This document shows positions 44,133 through 56,289 of a stretch of DNA of 64,000 nucleotides, piece by piece (position 1 is the stretch's first letter; the number at the start of each line of letters is the position of its first letter). The DNA comes from Bretschneidera sinensis (taxonomy: Eukaryota > Streptophyta > Magnoliopsida > Brassicales > Akaniaceae), in NCBI GenBank assembly GCA_023935145.1, contig CM043702.1:107839088-107903087 (forward strand), read 5' to 3'. A program made the translations under genes and the position numbers. The notes under the pieces are model-generated. The model saw only the letters and a list, made by a program, of their open reading frames with translations, ran no database searches and was not told the DNA's origin.

Positions 44133-46748
44133 TTTAATACTTGTACCCTCGATGAAAGGGTAAATGAGTAAATTAAGATATATATATTGAAATTTAACAT
44201 GCATAAATATGAATTGAAAGTTGAATTTGAAACAATTTTGAAGAAAGATGTGGAACGAAATGAAAGAAAAAGAGTTAGAAATTTTACAAAGAAGAAAGTA
44301 CATATTTTTTTCAAAATTGAAGGAAAGAGTGAGAAATTTTTTTTTAAAGAAAGAAAGGAAATTATTTTAAAATTTTTAACAAGAAGGATCGATCGACTAT
44401 ACAGTCGACTGGTGACCAACCAGTCAATTGGTAGGTGACTAATCGGTTGGTAGAGGTTGAACCGATTGGATGGTAGTTGACTAGTGGTTGAAAGGATTGG
44501 GTAGTCGACTGGTTGTTGAATCAGTTGACTGGCAAAGAAATTGGTGATTCAAGTGGAAATTTTGTAAATTTTTAAAGTGCCAACCAATTGGCTGGGCAGT
44601 CGACCGGTCAAACCAAAATTTTCATATAAAATTTTGTTTAAAGAGTTAAAATCATTTTCAAACGTTTGAAATTTCGTTTTCTCTCTCTAGAAAAAGTTTA
44701 CAAACACTTCAAAATTGAAGGATTTCATAATTCTGTCTTAGAAATCAATTGATTTATGAAAGAAATTCAAGAGATCAGAGGAAAAAGCTTTGAGCAGGCA
44801 AAAATTCATTAATTTGATTGTAAGATTTCAATTTTTAGAATATGTTTTCTACTTTTCTTAAAAAATAATTTGAACTTGGATTAAAACCAATAGAAAAACG
44901 TTTTCATCAAATACTTAACTTTGAGATAAGATAATCATGCATACATGAAATTTGACCTGGTACAAGGTATAGAAATTGAAATATGATATAGTGAGATTGA
45001 TAAGAATTTCATGGTTAGGTGGTGGTGATCAGCAATATAGTGAAATTTCTGAAAGAATCAGGAAAGGTAAGGAGTTGATCCACAATTAGTTTTAAGTGGT
45101 ACGTGGTGAGTATGATTTACTGTTAGTTAGCGAGACAAAATATGAAAAGTACATAAAACTTGAAATGATTAATATTATGAGATAATTATTGAATATGATT
45201 GATTTGATGAAATACGTGTTATATGTATGAGTTTGATGATTTAATAAGAAGTTTGACTTATAATATAATTGAAATGAATATATGATAACTGCAGAGATTG
45301 TATCCTTAAAAGGATAAGATTGAAGAGAAATCGAAGTGGTAAATGATATTATTGAGAAGATCTTTTAAATCTATATGATAGATGAGTTGATATTATATAT
45401 GAAGAGATGATTTGAATTATATGATAAAAAGAAAGATTTTATGAAAGAAAATGATTTTTGAATTATGTGATGATATATGATAAATGATATTATTGAGAAG
45501 ATCTTTTGAATCTATATGATAGATGAGTTGATATTATATATGAAGAGATGATTTGAATTATATGATAAAAAGGAAGATTTTATGAAAGAAAATGATTTTT
45601 GAATTGTGTGATGATATTTGAATTATATAATAAAAAGAAAGATTTTATGAAAGGAAATTATTTTTGAATTGTGTGATGATATGATATACTTGCTTGTATG
45701 TAGTTGTTCATATGTGTGTTGGGCCATTAGAGAGATCAAGTGTGTGGTCTCGAGGAAGACTAGAACTATGGCTAGTCTGGATGAAACATGTCGATATATG
45801 GGGAGACATCCCCAAATGTTGTACCAGAGACTGGTATGGATACCCTAAAACAGATACATTGATAGTATAGATGGGATATAATGTGATGTGAAAGAAGGAA
45901 AGAAATGAAATGATAAAATGAGGATGTGGATGCATACATGTTTATTTTTATGTATTATTGAGACACTAAGGCATCAAGTTTATTGTGAGAAGATGGTATA
46001 AATAGGAGTCTCATGATGAGATAGTTGTGATGAGAAAATGATAAACATTTGATTCAACATGATATGCAGTAAATGATTGTGTTGTATGATATGAACCTCA
46101 TGACGAGGTATTTATATGATGAAAATAAATTAAAATGATAGTTATAAGTTTATCAATTATATGAGATGAAATAAGAATTGATAACTATACGATAGAAATG
46201 ATGATATGAGAACCAATAGATAAACGAATGATATGAATTATTTATAGGAATTGTGATATAAAGTATGACTAGAAGTATAAAAATCGAGTATTTCCAATAA
46301 ATTGTAATTCACAGAGCTTTTAAAATTCATTCCTCAATATTAAATAATTTCAAGGCACGTGCAGGACCGATAGATTCTTGACTTGAGACTCAGAGTAAGT
46401 TTTAGGCAAGTCCTCGTGGTTGGCATCCTCAAACAATGTAAGGAAAGGAAAGGAAAGAAATAAACAAAAAAGGAAGAAAGAAAGAAAAGAAAGGAAGGAA
46501 ATAAAATGAGATTGACATATGTTTATATTTATAAAAAGTTGTACAAGATCATGCATATTGTATATATTGGTATATTTTGTGAAAACTGTAAAGAAAGAAA
46601 GTTGTAACTCATCTGTAAAAGAGTTGAGGAAAAAGATTTGTAATTATTTTCATTATTTAATGTAATAGTTTTTGCATATATGTGTCGTGCTTGGATCTAA
46701 AACCTAATGCACCATCTTGGGTGGGCCAGCCCGAGATGGGTCGTTACA
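44133..46748 (+). repeat. Gypsy-A 3' LTR
   Basis: About 2616 bp. The start reads TTTAATAC where the 5' LTR has TGTAATAC, and it ends GGGTCGTTACA followed by GTTAG. It has a palindrome island at 44387-44612 (CAGTCGACTGGT and variants), a GGTGAGT site at 45105, an internal tandem duplication of about 120 bp near 45300-45600, and a GA-rich tract at 46440-46505. Confidence 0.9.
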
Positions 46749-46753
46749 GTTAG

Positions 46754-47568
46754 AGTTCTTTGAGTCTCACCTTCTGTCATTCTTAAACTATAGGCTATCT
46801 AGGCCACATCATTGGCCTGTGTTTTCTCCTTCAATCTATGACAATAGATCACTTCATCAAACCCGATCATTATTTGGTTAGCCAAGGCATAGTAAAGTGC
46901 TAAAGTCCAACTTACACATTTGTATCTTCCAGCTAACTAGTTATGAATATCCATATACAAGCACCACGTTTGCCCCCAAATCTATTAGAATTTCTAACCC
47001 AATGATCAAGACTTCCTATTTGGCTTGATTATTTGTTAGATGTCATTCCAGTTGGAAAGCCATCTTTGTTTTACCCCAAGGAATTTTTATCACTATGCTA
47101 ACCTCTTATCCTTTCTCCATCCTAGATCCATCAAAGTATAATTCCTAATAGGTTATTTCAATCGTTGAAACTTCTACCTAAATATTCTAGTAAGAATGTA
47201 AAGGACTTGGATGTTCAACTAGAAAATCAGCCACTATTTGGCTTTATTGACTTTGAAGGGTATATGATACAAGTTGAACTTAGTAATAGATAAAGACTAT
47301 TTGTATATTCGACCATTAATTAAAGACCATGAAAGCATGTATTTTATTATGTGAGTGACATAAATTATGTGTACATCAACTAGCATACAATAATGTATCA
47401 ACTTTGTTACAGCAAAGAATAAGCATAAACAAAGTTTTCTATTTGAGACTATCATCTTTCAGTATTTCCCAGAAGCCTGCTTAAATAATAAACGACTTTC
47501 TCTTTTCCATCACTATTCTCTTATGTCAATATTACACCAATAGAACTTTCAGCTACAACCAAATATAT
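46754..47568 (-). pseudogene. Tat-lineage RNase H (element E)
   Basis: Right-to-left frames give YFDGSRMEKG (about 47110-47140), then MAFQLE, NNQAK, and LIIGLEILIDLGANVVLVYG (about 46930-47070), which is the Tat/Ogre RNase H pattern. The catalytic GDS reads GYS, and a stop sits where the family has a Tyr and Glu. The frame breaks off at the GTTAG target site of Gypsy-A and the integrase continues at 16608. Confidence 0.85.
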
Positions 47569-48640
47569 TCAGAGTGGCTTTCCTTGAATTGGGGAAGCTA
47601 GCATAGGTGGGTTAACCAAGTAATTTTTAACAGCCTCAAAAGCCCATTGGTGTTCAGGCACCCATCGATATTTTGACTCTGCACGAAGTTTTAGAAAAGA
47701 TGAGAATACATTATCTTTTCCATCTAAATTGGAAATAAAGCGAGTCAGAAAGTTAACTTTTACTATAAATATTTTCAATTCTTTTATTTCTAGGGGGATT
47801 GCCTTAGCTTTATTTTGATTTACCTCGATTCCTCTTTGGTGAACTGAAAAGTCTAGAAAATTTCTAGTTGTAACTCTAACAGCACTATTTATAGGCTTTT
47901 TTTTTTAATTTGTATTCCCTCATTCTTTTTAGAGATGCCCTCAAGTCATCTAGATGAGTGCTAGAAGATTTTGATTTCACAACCACATAATCTATATAGA
48001 TTTCCATTGTTTTTTCTATCTTGTCTTGAAATTTGATATTCATGGCCCTTTGATAACTAATCTTGGGGTTTTCAAGCAAAAGGGCATCACCATCCAACAA
48101 AGCATTACAATTGGGCATAGACAACGAAATGTGGTTTTTGCCTCATCCTTATTGGCAAAAGAAATTTGGTTATAGCTAGAATATCCATCCATGAATAACA
48201 TAAGCTCATTATGGGTAGCTCTATATAGCAATTGATCTACTATAGGTATAGGATATTTATCTTTAGATGTAGAAATATTTAAACTTCTAAAGTCAATGCA
48301 TTCTCTTAATTTTTAATTTTTTTTATTACTTGGACTATATTAGAAATTCAATCTATGTGCTTGGTTGGTTGAATGAATTTGGCCCGATGCAGACATTCTA
48401 TATCTTCTTTAACACTGAGTGTGACTTCTTTTGCATCCTTATTAGTGGCTGTTTAAATGGCATCCTTCCTTTGTTGGCAACCTATGCTCCACTAAATCTC
48501 TTCTACGTCATAGTCCCATGCAAAGCAATCAGTGATTTCCAGCAAATGATAAATCAACTCATATATGAAGTGAGGTTCTAACAACTTGCTTATGTATATA
48601 GGCCATGGATTATAAGCATTCCCTATGTTAATTTTTTCGT
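47569..48640 (-). pseudogene. Tat-lineage reverse transcriptase (element E)
   Basis: Fragments in order: ITDCFAWDYD before RT (about 48530), CIDFRSLNISTSKDKYPIP-like residues (about 48240-48300), LMLFMDGYSSYNQISFANKD (48040-48231), and EIYIDYVVVKSKSS (about 47990-48010), where the catalytic YVDD reads YIDY so the second Asp is lost. After that come RGIEVNQNKAKAI (about 47800) and WVPEHQWAFEAVKNYLVNPP (47569-47690), the usual RT to RNase H link. Several frameshifts and stops. Confidence 0.88.
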
Positions 48641-49857
48641 GGGATCCTGCATTTCGACCTTGAGTTTTTCTAGCTTAGTTGGACTTGGAGAGAGTGATTC
48701 CATTGTAAGAGAACCTAGCTTGAAGTCTTCATCCTCTTCAAATTCAATAACTTCGGTCATATTGATAGTAAAGTCTTCTTAGTTCCCGTTTTGTCAAATA
48801 GCACTTCACCTTCACTAAGGTGGCATGGATAAAGGCCATACTTTCTTGAGCTTTTATGGTTGACAACTTGTTAATAATATTAATGGGGTGTAGGAACTTG
48901 TAGGCTTAGATGGAATAATTGCATTCAGCCAGTTCTTTTCTTCTAGCAGAGTTTCATCATCTACTATCATCAAGACCTCTTTTGGCCTTCCATAAATTTT
49001 CTGCCCAAAAAATATCATTGAACTTATTTTTCGATCATAAAATTGGGTTTATGCTATATTAGACTTTACAACAAAAGGTTGGACATCTGCCATTACTACC
49101 TAAAAACCTCCATGATTCCATTGAATTAAGAATCGATGAAGGGAAGAAGGTATGCACTAGTTACAATGGATCTAGTCTCTACCCAAAAGTGCATTGTAGC
49201 TGGTGGATGCATCAACTACAAAGAAGGAAAACAACGCTTATTTTGTTCACACGAACATTTATGGTGTCGGAATTTCACTAGTCGCAGATATCTCTCCAAT
49301 AAAGCGAGAAACACTAACATGTGTTGGAATGAGCTTGTCATTTTTTCCCAGCTTAATCATGGTCTTTTATGGTAGAATGTTTACCAATGCTCCGTTACCT
49401 AAAAGAACTAGCTTCACGGGGTATCCATCAATATGAACTTTAATGTAAAGTGGCTTGAGATGATGCGCCATGGTTGATGATGGCTTTTAGAACACAATTT
49501 GTGGCTCTTCTTCCATCATAAGGATTTTGCATTTGGAAAAATTTTCTTTTTGCTCTATGAGGTGAAATCGGCAACAAGTATCTTTTCTTCTAGCATGTTT
49601 TCTGTAGCAGAAGATGCCTGATCAGACTTTTCCTTAAACTCTTTGAGCATCGTCACCATCATGTTGCAAAGGAGAGGTTTGAGGGATAGCTTAGATTGTT
49701 CCAACAAAGTGCCACCTTTGACTTGATCATGCTCATTTGGTAGAATTTTCTAGCTTTCCTCTTCTTCTAGCAAGAATTCATCAATAATTCAACAAACACT
49801 TATGTTGTGCAAGGCTTATACCAAACTCTCAACTGCATAAAACATTTGGGCATATGG
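48641..49857 (-). pseudogene. Upstream gag/protease region of element E, badly decayed
   Basis: Minus-strand frames give short Tat-like pieces, such as MTEVIEFEEDEDFKLGSL (about 48720-48765) and MLKEFKEKSDQ (about 49630-49660). The spacing fits the protease and C-terminal gag of the element whose RT lies to the left. I cannot place individual domains. It ends at 49857 where Gypsy-D begins. Confidence 0.5.
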
Positions 49858-50487
49858 TGTCATGATCCAAATCCATAAGACTACCCTTAGGAGTCCAAGA
49901 CATGCAATCAAATTTATTATTTTACTTTACTATAAATTCTTTTCTCATTTTTATCCTCTACTGTTATTTCAATAGGAACCTCTAGTTTTACATTCTCATT
50001 ATTTATGCATGTATCAAATTTATCAAACTTTACAACATCATAAATAAAATAATTATAATAACCAATAGCCTGAGGAGAGGATGCCAAAGATACCACCTAA
50101 ATCAAAAGATGCTTCTGACAGGAAGCATGATGTCTAGTAATCATCAAAACCTAGTCATTTAAACAAAGAAACGACCAGTCAGCTTTAAAAAGCCGATATA
50201 AGTTTAAACTACCAAAATTTAATTCCAATAGATCAAGAATGTCACATTTGATATATAAAACAGTAAAACACATTTAAGAAACATTTAAAACATAAATTTT
50301 GTATCTAATCCAAACATGAGTCATTATTCATCATTTTGAAACAATTTTTCATAGATCAATACCAAAAATCATCAATTATTTCTCTTCATCATTTAAAATC
50401 TCACAAGTAATCAAATCATCTCGTTTCTTGGGCTGGTTTTCAAATAGAAAGTATACAAAAAATTAAGATATGTGTGTTATCATCCTG

Positions 50488-50755
50488 TATCACCATCCAG
50501 TAGGATACATATGATAATTTTCCCGTCCAGCAGGACATTTAAGAGTCCTTATCTAGCAGGACACGCACCCAGATACAAAAATCAAACTGTAGTTGAAGGC
50601 AAAGTAATCATTAGGGTACACCCTTTTTATCATCTCGTATCCCCATCCAGTCGGATACTCGTATCCCCATCTAATAGGATACTTGTATCCCCATCTAGTA
50701 AGATACATACATAATATAATATAATAAATGTCCCCATCCAGCAGAACACTTCTGT
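50488..50755. repeat. Short repeats (ATCCAGTAGGATAC) in Gypsy-D LTR
   Basis: About eight units of the form TCCCCATCCAGYAGGAYAC, spaced 20-60 bp. The right LTR is interrupted before this point. Confidence 0.75.
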
Positions 50756-51238
50756 GTATTATTACAACATCAGCCTAAGCCCATTCTCATCATTTCAGTA
50801 ACAAATTCCATTCTCAATTCTTACTCATAAATCATAATCAAACTTTCACCTAAACATTTTTAAGTAAACAATTTCAACTCTTCTTGTAAATCATTCAAAA
50901 ATGATCAAACATATCAAGTCTCATCAAATCAGAGATAAAATTTCATATTTCTTCATAACTCATTTCATATGTATAAATTCATCTTTTTTCTCAAATAATT
51001 CATAAATCCAAACATAGAACATATTTTTTACCACATAAAAAGTATTGAGAAATTCTGTACAATTTGGTAGTAAAAACTCACCTAAAAAACACCCAAATCC
51101 ATATAGTTTTCACAAAGCAAAATTACTCGGACCTGCTCCTCCTACTGTACTTCCACCTAACAAAAATATGCAGACCAATATTACTATTTTATAATTTGAT
51201 CTAAATCCTTATAATGGGTTAAATACACAGACACACAC

Positions 51239-51270
<32 letters not shown>
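51239..51270. repeat. (AT)n microsatellite
   Basis: About 15 AT units within the Gypsy-D left LTR. Confidence 0.95.
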
Positions 51271-51272
<2 letters not shown>

Positions 51273-52099
51273 AATTTAAGATAGGATGTTTATATAAAAA
51301 TTTCAGATTTTTAACCTCCCAATACCTTTAATTACACTAACTTTTTTAAATAATTAATCTAAAAGTTTTAAATATGCAAAAAATTGAAATAACACTTTAA
51401 TATATAAATATAGAATTTTTAAGCTTAAATAACAAAGTTCTTCAGTTGTATGTATAATTTTACGACTCCAATAATTTAATAATTAAACTTCATGTCAAAA
51501 TACATGAAAAAATTAATTGTGTAGCTAAATATTTCATTATAATATAAAATTGAAATATAGATTTTGAAAGCTTACTCAAATATGATAAAATCTTGGTATT
51601 GAAGTTGGATAACTAAAATTATAAAAAAATATTGAAGAAATTTAAGTCTGAATTTTTTACTAGAGAAAATTAGACTTGAATAAAGGAAGAAAGAAACTAA
51701 ACAAATGAAAACTTATACGTAAAATGAAAGAGAAACATAAGTTTTTGAACTTATGCTTGTAAGTTTTTTTAATATTATTTTATTATAAATTTTATGCAAT
51801 TCAATATATTCACGTGAACTTCAGATTTTATTTGCTGTATTGTTTATTTATTTAAATTATTATTATTTAATTACTATATTTTATATTATATATTCTATAT
51901 ATAATATTATTAAATTTTACACACTTTCACGTGAACATGAATGTTTCCATGCTCTTCATCGTTTCAATTTTTTAAAAATATTTCTAAATTATGAAATTAT
52001 TAAATTATCCCTACCCTTTAAGGTGAAGATTTTACATTTCTACACGCCTACAGAAAAATTCTGTCCTCGAAATTTACTTCATATATCAAAGAGATGTGG

Positions 52100-53700
52100 A
52101 TATTGGGCGCACATAGCTTAGTCACGCTCCCACATGGCTTCCTCAACTGCGTGATTGCGCCAAAGTACTTTCACCATCGAGATAGTCTTATTGTGCAACA
52201 CTTGGTTTCCCCTATCCAAAATTTCAACTGGTTGCTCCACATAAGATAGATCTTCTTTTAGTACCATAGGATCATAATGAAGTAAGTGTGAAGGGTTGGT
52301 CACTTACTTCCTCAAGGAAGACACATGGAAAGCATAATGTATTCGAGATAACTTTGGAGGTAGAATGATAATCAACAACACCAACACTTTCAATTATCTC
52401 ATAGGGCCCAATAAATCAAGGAGTAAGTTTACCCTTACGCCCAAATCTGAGTATACCCCTCCAAGGTGCTACTGTCAAGAATACTTAATCTCCCTCCTAA
52501 AATTCTACATCACGACTTCCATGATTTGCATAACTCCTTTGGAGATTTTAAGCCAGTTTAAGGTTTTCTCGAATTATCTTGACTTTTTCAGTGGTAATTT
52601 GGGCTATTTTAGGACCTACCAGCTGTCTCTCAGCAACCTCATCCCAGCATATTAGAGATCTACATTTTCTACCATAAAGTACTTCATAAAGGGAAATTCC
52701 AATACTGGTTTAATAGCTATTATTATAAGAAAATTCTAATAAAGGTAAATAAACATCCCAATTACAATGAAAATTTAATATATATGCCCTCAACAAATCC
52801 TTTAAAGTTTGAATTGTACGCTCAAATTGTCCATCAGTCTGGGGATGACAAGTAGTACTAAAATTAAGTTTAGTACCCATAGCTGATTGAAGACTAGGCT
52901 AAAACCCCCAAGTAAACCTCAGATCTCTATCTGACACTATAGATATTGGAACTCCATGGAGCCTTATGATCTCAAGAACATATAACTATACTAGTTGCCT
53001 AAGAGAAATTTTAATCTTAATAGCTAAGAAATGGGTAGATTTAGTTAATCTATCAATAATCGCCCAAATAGCATTATAATCAGCCTGAGTATGAGGTCAA
53101 CTCGATACAAAATCCATAGTAATATGCTCCCACTTCTATTCAGGAATGAGAAGAGGGTGTAATAAACCAACTGGTCTCTGATGCTCCACCTTCACTTGTT
53201 GAGATGTTAAACATTTTGAAACAAACTCAGCAATCTCACATTTCATCCTAGGCCACCAATATATTTCTCAAAGATTTCTATACATCTTTTTACTACCTGG
53301 GTGTATTGAATAGGCAGTATTATAAGCTTCATCTACTATTTCCCTCTTCAATTCATTATCATTAGGTAAATGACTCTCGAAAAAAAGCATATCGTCACCT
53401 CGAATCATAAAATCTGACATGATTCAAGTCTGTATTTCTCTTCGGATTTTTTATATCTCCAAATCACTATTATGTACTTTCAAGATATGATCCACAACCA
53501 CTAGCCTAACTCTGATAGTAACCAATAATACTTGACTCCTATGGCTCAACTCTACTCTCAAAGATCTCAAATCGGAATACAATTCTTCATTCACATTTCT
53601 CAATACATTCAGCTTCCTTGACTTTCTACTTAAAGCATTTGCACAACATTGGCTTTTCCTGGATGGTAACTAATGGTAATCATAATCCTTAATTAATTCT
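52100..53700 (-). pseudogene. Gypsy-D integrase
   Basis: From right to left: zinc region with DEAYNTAYSIHPGSKKMYRN and [12 protein letters not shown] (53220-53340; one Cys of the pair reads Ser), core with TMDFVSS (first Asp), SIVSDRDLRFTW (second Asp, about 52930) and DGQFERTIQTLKDLLRAY (Glu, about 52800-52850), then LLEFSYNNSY and ALYGRK-like residues. The C-terminal region YIGPYEI-like leads to YVEQPVEILDRGNQVLHNKT and VKVLWRNHAVEEAMWERD (52118-52303), the tail usual for Tekay/Del elements. Multiple stops and shifts interrupt it. Confidence 0.9.
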
Positions 53701-55314
53701 ATCCATCTCCTCTGCCTCAAATTTAAATATTTCTAAGTAAAGAAATATTTCAAACTCTTATGATCAGTAAAGATTTAACATGTCTTCCCTTATAAATCAT
53801 GTCTCCAAATTTTTGGAGCAAATACAACAGTAACTAACTCCAAATCATGAATAGGATAATTACACTCATGGTTCTTTAACTACCTAGATGTATAAGCAAT
53901 CACCTTACCATTTTGCATTAATACACATACAAGACCACAATTAGATACATCACTAAAAACCACAAATCCCTGCCCACTAAAAAGAAGAGTCAATACTTGA
54001 GCAGTTATCAACTTCTCCTTAAGTTTCTGGAAACTATCTTCACATTCTTCAATCCACTCAAATTTAACATCTTTTCGGGTCAATCTGGTTAATGATGCAA
54101 CCATAAAAGAGAATCCCATAATAAATCTCCTATAATATCTAGCCAGATCAAGAAAACTCTGAACCTCTGTTACATTTATTGGTCTATCCCAATTAACCAC
54201 TGCTTATGCCTTCTAAGGGTCTACATAAATTCCATCACCATAAATCACTTGACCTAAAAAGATAACTTTATCAAGCCAAAATTCATATTTTCTCAATTTA
54301 GCATATAACTGCCTCTCTCTCAAAGTCTGCAATACAATCTTCAAATGTTGCTTATGTTCTTCCTTACTTCTAGAATACACCAATATATCATCAATAAATA
54401 CCACAACAAAACAATCAAGGAAAGGTTTAAACACCCTATTCATCATACCCATAAATATTGTAGGTGCATTAGTCAATCCAAAAGATATAACCAAAAAATC
54501 ATAATGACAATAGCGAGTACGAAATGCAGTATTTGAAACATCAAAGTCCTTGACTTTTAATTGATGATAACCTAACCTTAAGTTAATTTTAGAAAATACA
54601 CAGGCATCTTGCAATTGATCAAATAAGTAATCAATTCTAGGAAAAGGATATTTATTTTTCACAGTCACCTAATTCAATTGCCTGTAATCAATACATAACC
54701 TCATAGTCCCATCCTTCTTCTTCACAAATAGAATAGGATCACCCCAAGGTGTTACACTAGGTCTAATGAATCCTTTATCTAATAATTCCTGTAATTGAAC
54801 CTGAAGTTCCTTAAGCTCAGCTGGGGCCATACGATATGGTGTAATGCAAATAGAATTGGAATTAGGAACTAAATTTATTACAAATTCAATCTCTTGATCT
54901 AGTGGTAATCTTGGCAAGTCTTCTAGAAATACAGTAGTAAACTCACCAACTACATGATTATCTTCTAGCTTTGGTACCCCATTCTTATAATCAACCACAA
55001 AAGCTAGATAACAACTACAACCCTTATTAAGCATCTTTTGTGCTTTTAAAGTTGATATAATGCTTGTAGGAATTATTTTTCTATCTCCACAAAATTCAAA
55101 TTCATCCTCCTTAGGGATTCGAAAAAGAACTATTTTTCTAAAACAATCCACATAAGTATATTTTTTCTCCACCCAGTTCATAACCAAAATTACATCAAAG
55201 TCCACCATTTCTAGAGGAATAAAATCCACATAGAATTGATGTCCAACCAATTGCAACACAACTTGTACATACATCAACCACTTTTACACTATTCCCAACA
55301 TAAGTTTCTATAAA
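53701..55314 (-). pseudogene. Gypsy-D protease C-part, RT and RNase H
   Basis: 54669-55277 is one open frame with the end of the protease ([20 protein letters not shown]), the linker [15 protein letters not shown], and RT start [19 protein letters not shown]. After one stop 54213-54668 continues with [33 protein letters not shown] (Asp to Asn) and an intact [14 protein letters not shown]. 53880-54200 has the RT-RNase H link and VVFSDVSNCGLVCVLMQNGK. The remaining RNase H decays toward 53700. Only two or three stops cut RT, so this is the best-kept gypsy RT in the window. The protease N-part lies beyond Copia-3 at 61443. Confidence 0.92.
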
Positions 55315-55319
55315 TAAAA
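55315..55319. repeat. Target-site duplication of Copia-3 (TAAAA)
   Basis: TAAAA before the left LTR recurs at 61443-61447 after the right LTR. Confidence 0.92.
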
Positions 55320-55740
55320 TGTTGGGAAATCACCTTGAAGATGCCTAGGTGGTGATCTTCTAAACACCCAATTCTAGAGTGACTTGTAAAGAATTGGAAA
55401 CAGAAACAGAAATCAAAGAAAAGAAAGGACACAACAATTTGTTATCGAGGTTCGGTAATAGCCTACGTCCCCGTGAGTTCCTCTGAACTCTCTGCACTAA
55501 ATCAATGGTTCTTTACCACAAATTCTTGAAGGAACAAAGAAGAAATAGAAAGTGATAAGAGTTAACCTTGGAATTTTCCCAAGAAAATTCCCCTTACAAG
55601 CCCTTGAATCCCCTTTCTATTCTACTTTCTCTTCTAAACAACCAGCCTTACAAATGAGTCTCTCTTGTTTTGTGTCTTTGCACTCTTTATAATTAATCTC
55701 ACTTTCTATCATAAGTTATGTCATAATGAAGCTAGGTGAC

Positions 55741-55751
55741 CCTTTATATAG
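55741..55751 (-). promoter_or_regulatory. TATA box in Copia-3 3' LTR
   Basis: The minus strand reads CTATATAAAGG. The right LTR has CTATATAAAGA at 60992-61002 and the fragment at 17987-17997 has the same box, so it is conserved in all three copies. Confidence 0.65.
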
Positions 55752-55909
55752 TGCACCAACTTCCTGACCAATCTTGAGGATCAATATCCACCCTTAGATC
55801 TTGAGGACCAATCAACCTTAGCCCTCAATCAATTCTAAGTGATCCTGTGCGTTATGAACATGTCTCACGCACCTAATAGAAGGCTGAACCAAATGGACCA
55901 TGTGTATCT

Positions 55910-56115
55910 TCAAGGTGCGGCCTGGAACAGGGTGTGCTGCGGCCTGGAGCAGGGCACACTTGCTGCCACTCTGTGCGCCGCAGCCTGGGGGAGGCTGTGC
56001 CATGGCCTGCCCCTCCTCCTTGCACTCCTCCTTGCTATGCATCGTGGCCTGGACAAGGCTGGGTCATAGCTTGACCTGATGCTGGACCATTTTTCGGTTG
56101 TATGCTGAGGCGCAC
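55910..56115 (-). repeat. GC-rich island in Copia-3 LTR
   Basis: Repeated GCGGCCTGG, GCGCCGCGGC and GAGGCGCACAC units in an otherwise AT-rich LTR. Present also at 61155-61385 and, diverged, at 18160-18330. In transcription order it lies upstream of the TATA box. Confidence 0.75.
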
Positions 56116-56191
56116 ACCTAGTGTGTTGAAGCTTCAATGAAAAATGCTGAACCTCTTCCAACCTTGTTTAAACCTTAGAAAAACACTAACA

Positions 56192-56205
56192 ATCTCTCCT
56201 TTTGT
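56192..56205 (-). other. Copia-3 polypurine tract
   Basis: The minus strand reads ACAAAAGGAGAGAT next to the 3' LTR. Confidence 0.8.
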
Positions 56206-56289
56206 CTAAGCGTTTAAACCCCAACCCATTGTGCAGAGAACTCAAGATCCAAACTCATCTTGAGTCACCATATCAACCGACTCCAATCC

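Larger units (their letters stand above)
16614..46748 (+). mobile_element. Gypsy-A, Tekay/Del-like Ty3/gypsy element, heavily nested
   Basis: LTRs beginning TGTAATACCC and ending GTTACA, a 5-bp target duplication, a PBS at 29183 and the gypsy domain order (gag, protease, RT, RNase H, integrase) define the element. Its own sequence is split by five later events: an LTR fragment at 17493, Copia-2 at 18800, Gypsy-B at 32257, Element-C at 39144, and a duplicated integrase segment at 43239. It sits between RNase H and integrase of Tat element E. Assignment to Tekay/Del rests on long LTRs, the tRNA-Met PBS and the style of the integrase C-terminal region, and is an inference. Confidence 0.9.
49858..52044 (-). 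repeat. Gypsy-D 3' LTR (left copy)
   Basis: Plus-strand limits TGTCATGATCC and TTTCTACA. It contains an interspersed repeat of CCCATCCAGTAGGATAC-like units (50488-50755), an AT microsatellite (51239-51270), a minus-strand GGTGAGT site (51082-51076) and two TTCACGTGAAC boxes (51809, 51926). Confidence 0.85.
55320..56191 (-). repeat. Copia-3 3' LTR (left copy)
   Basis: TGTTGGGAAATC to ACACTAACA. It has a minus-strand TATA box CTATATAAAGG (55741-55751) and a GC-rich island (55910-56115). Confidence 0.92.

Noticed and set aside
44187..44438. Lys/Glu-rich open frame at the start of the Gypsy-A 3' LTR
   Set aside because: It follows a purine-rich LTR stretch and is not kept in the 5' LTR copy.
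16614..46748. Considered that the left and right TGTAATACCC-type ends belong to two different insertions
   Set aside because: Both are flanked by GTTAG, and the interior domains are in order once later insertions are removed.
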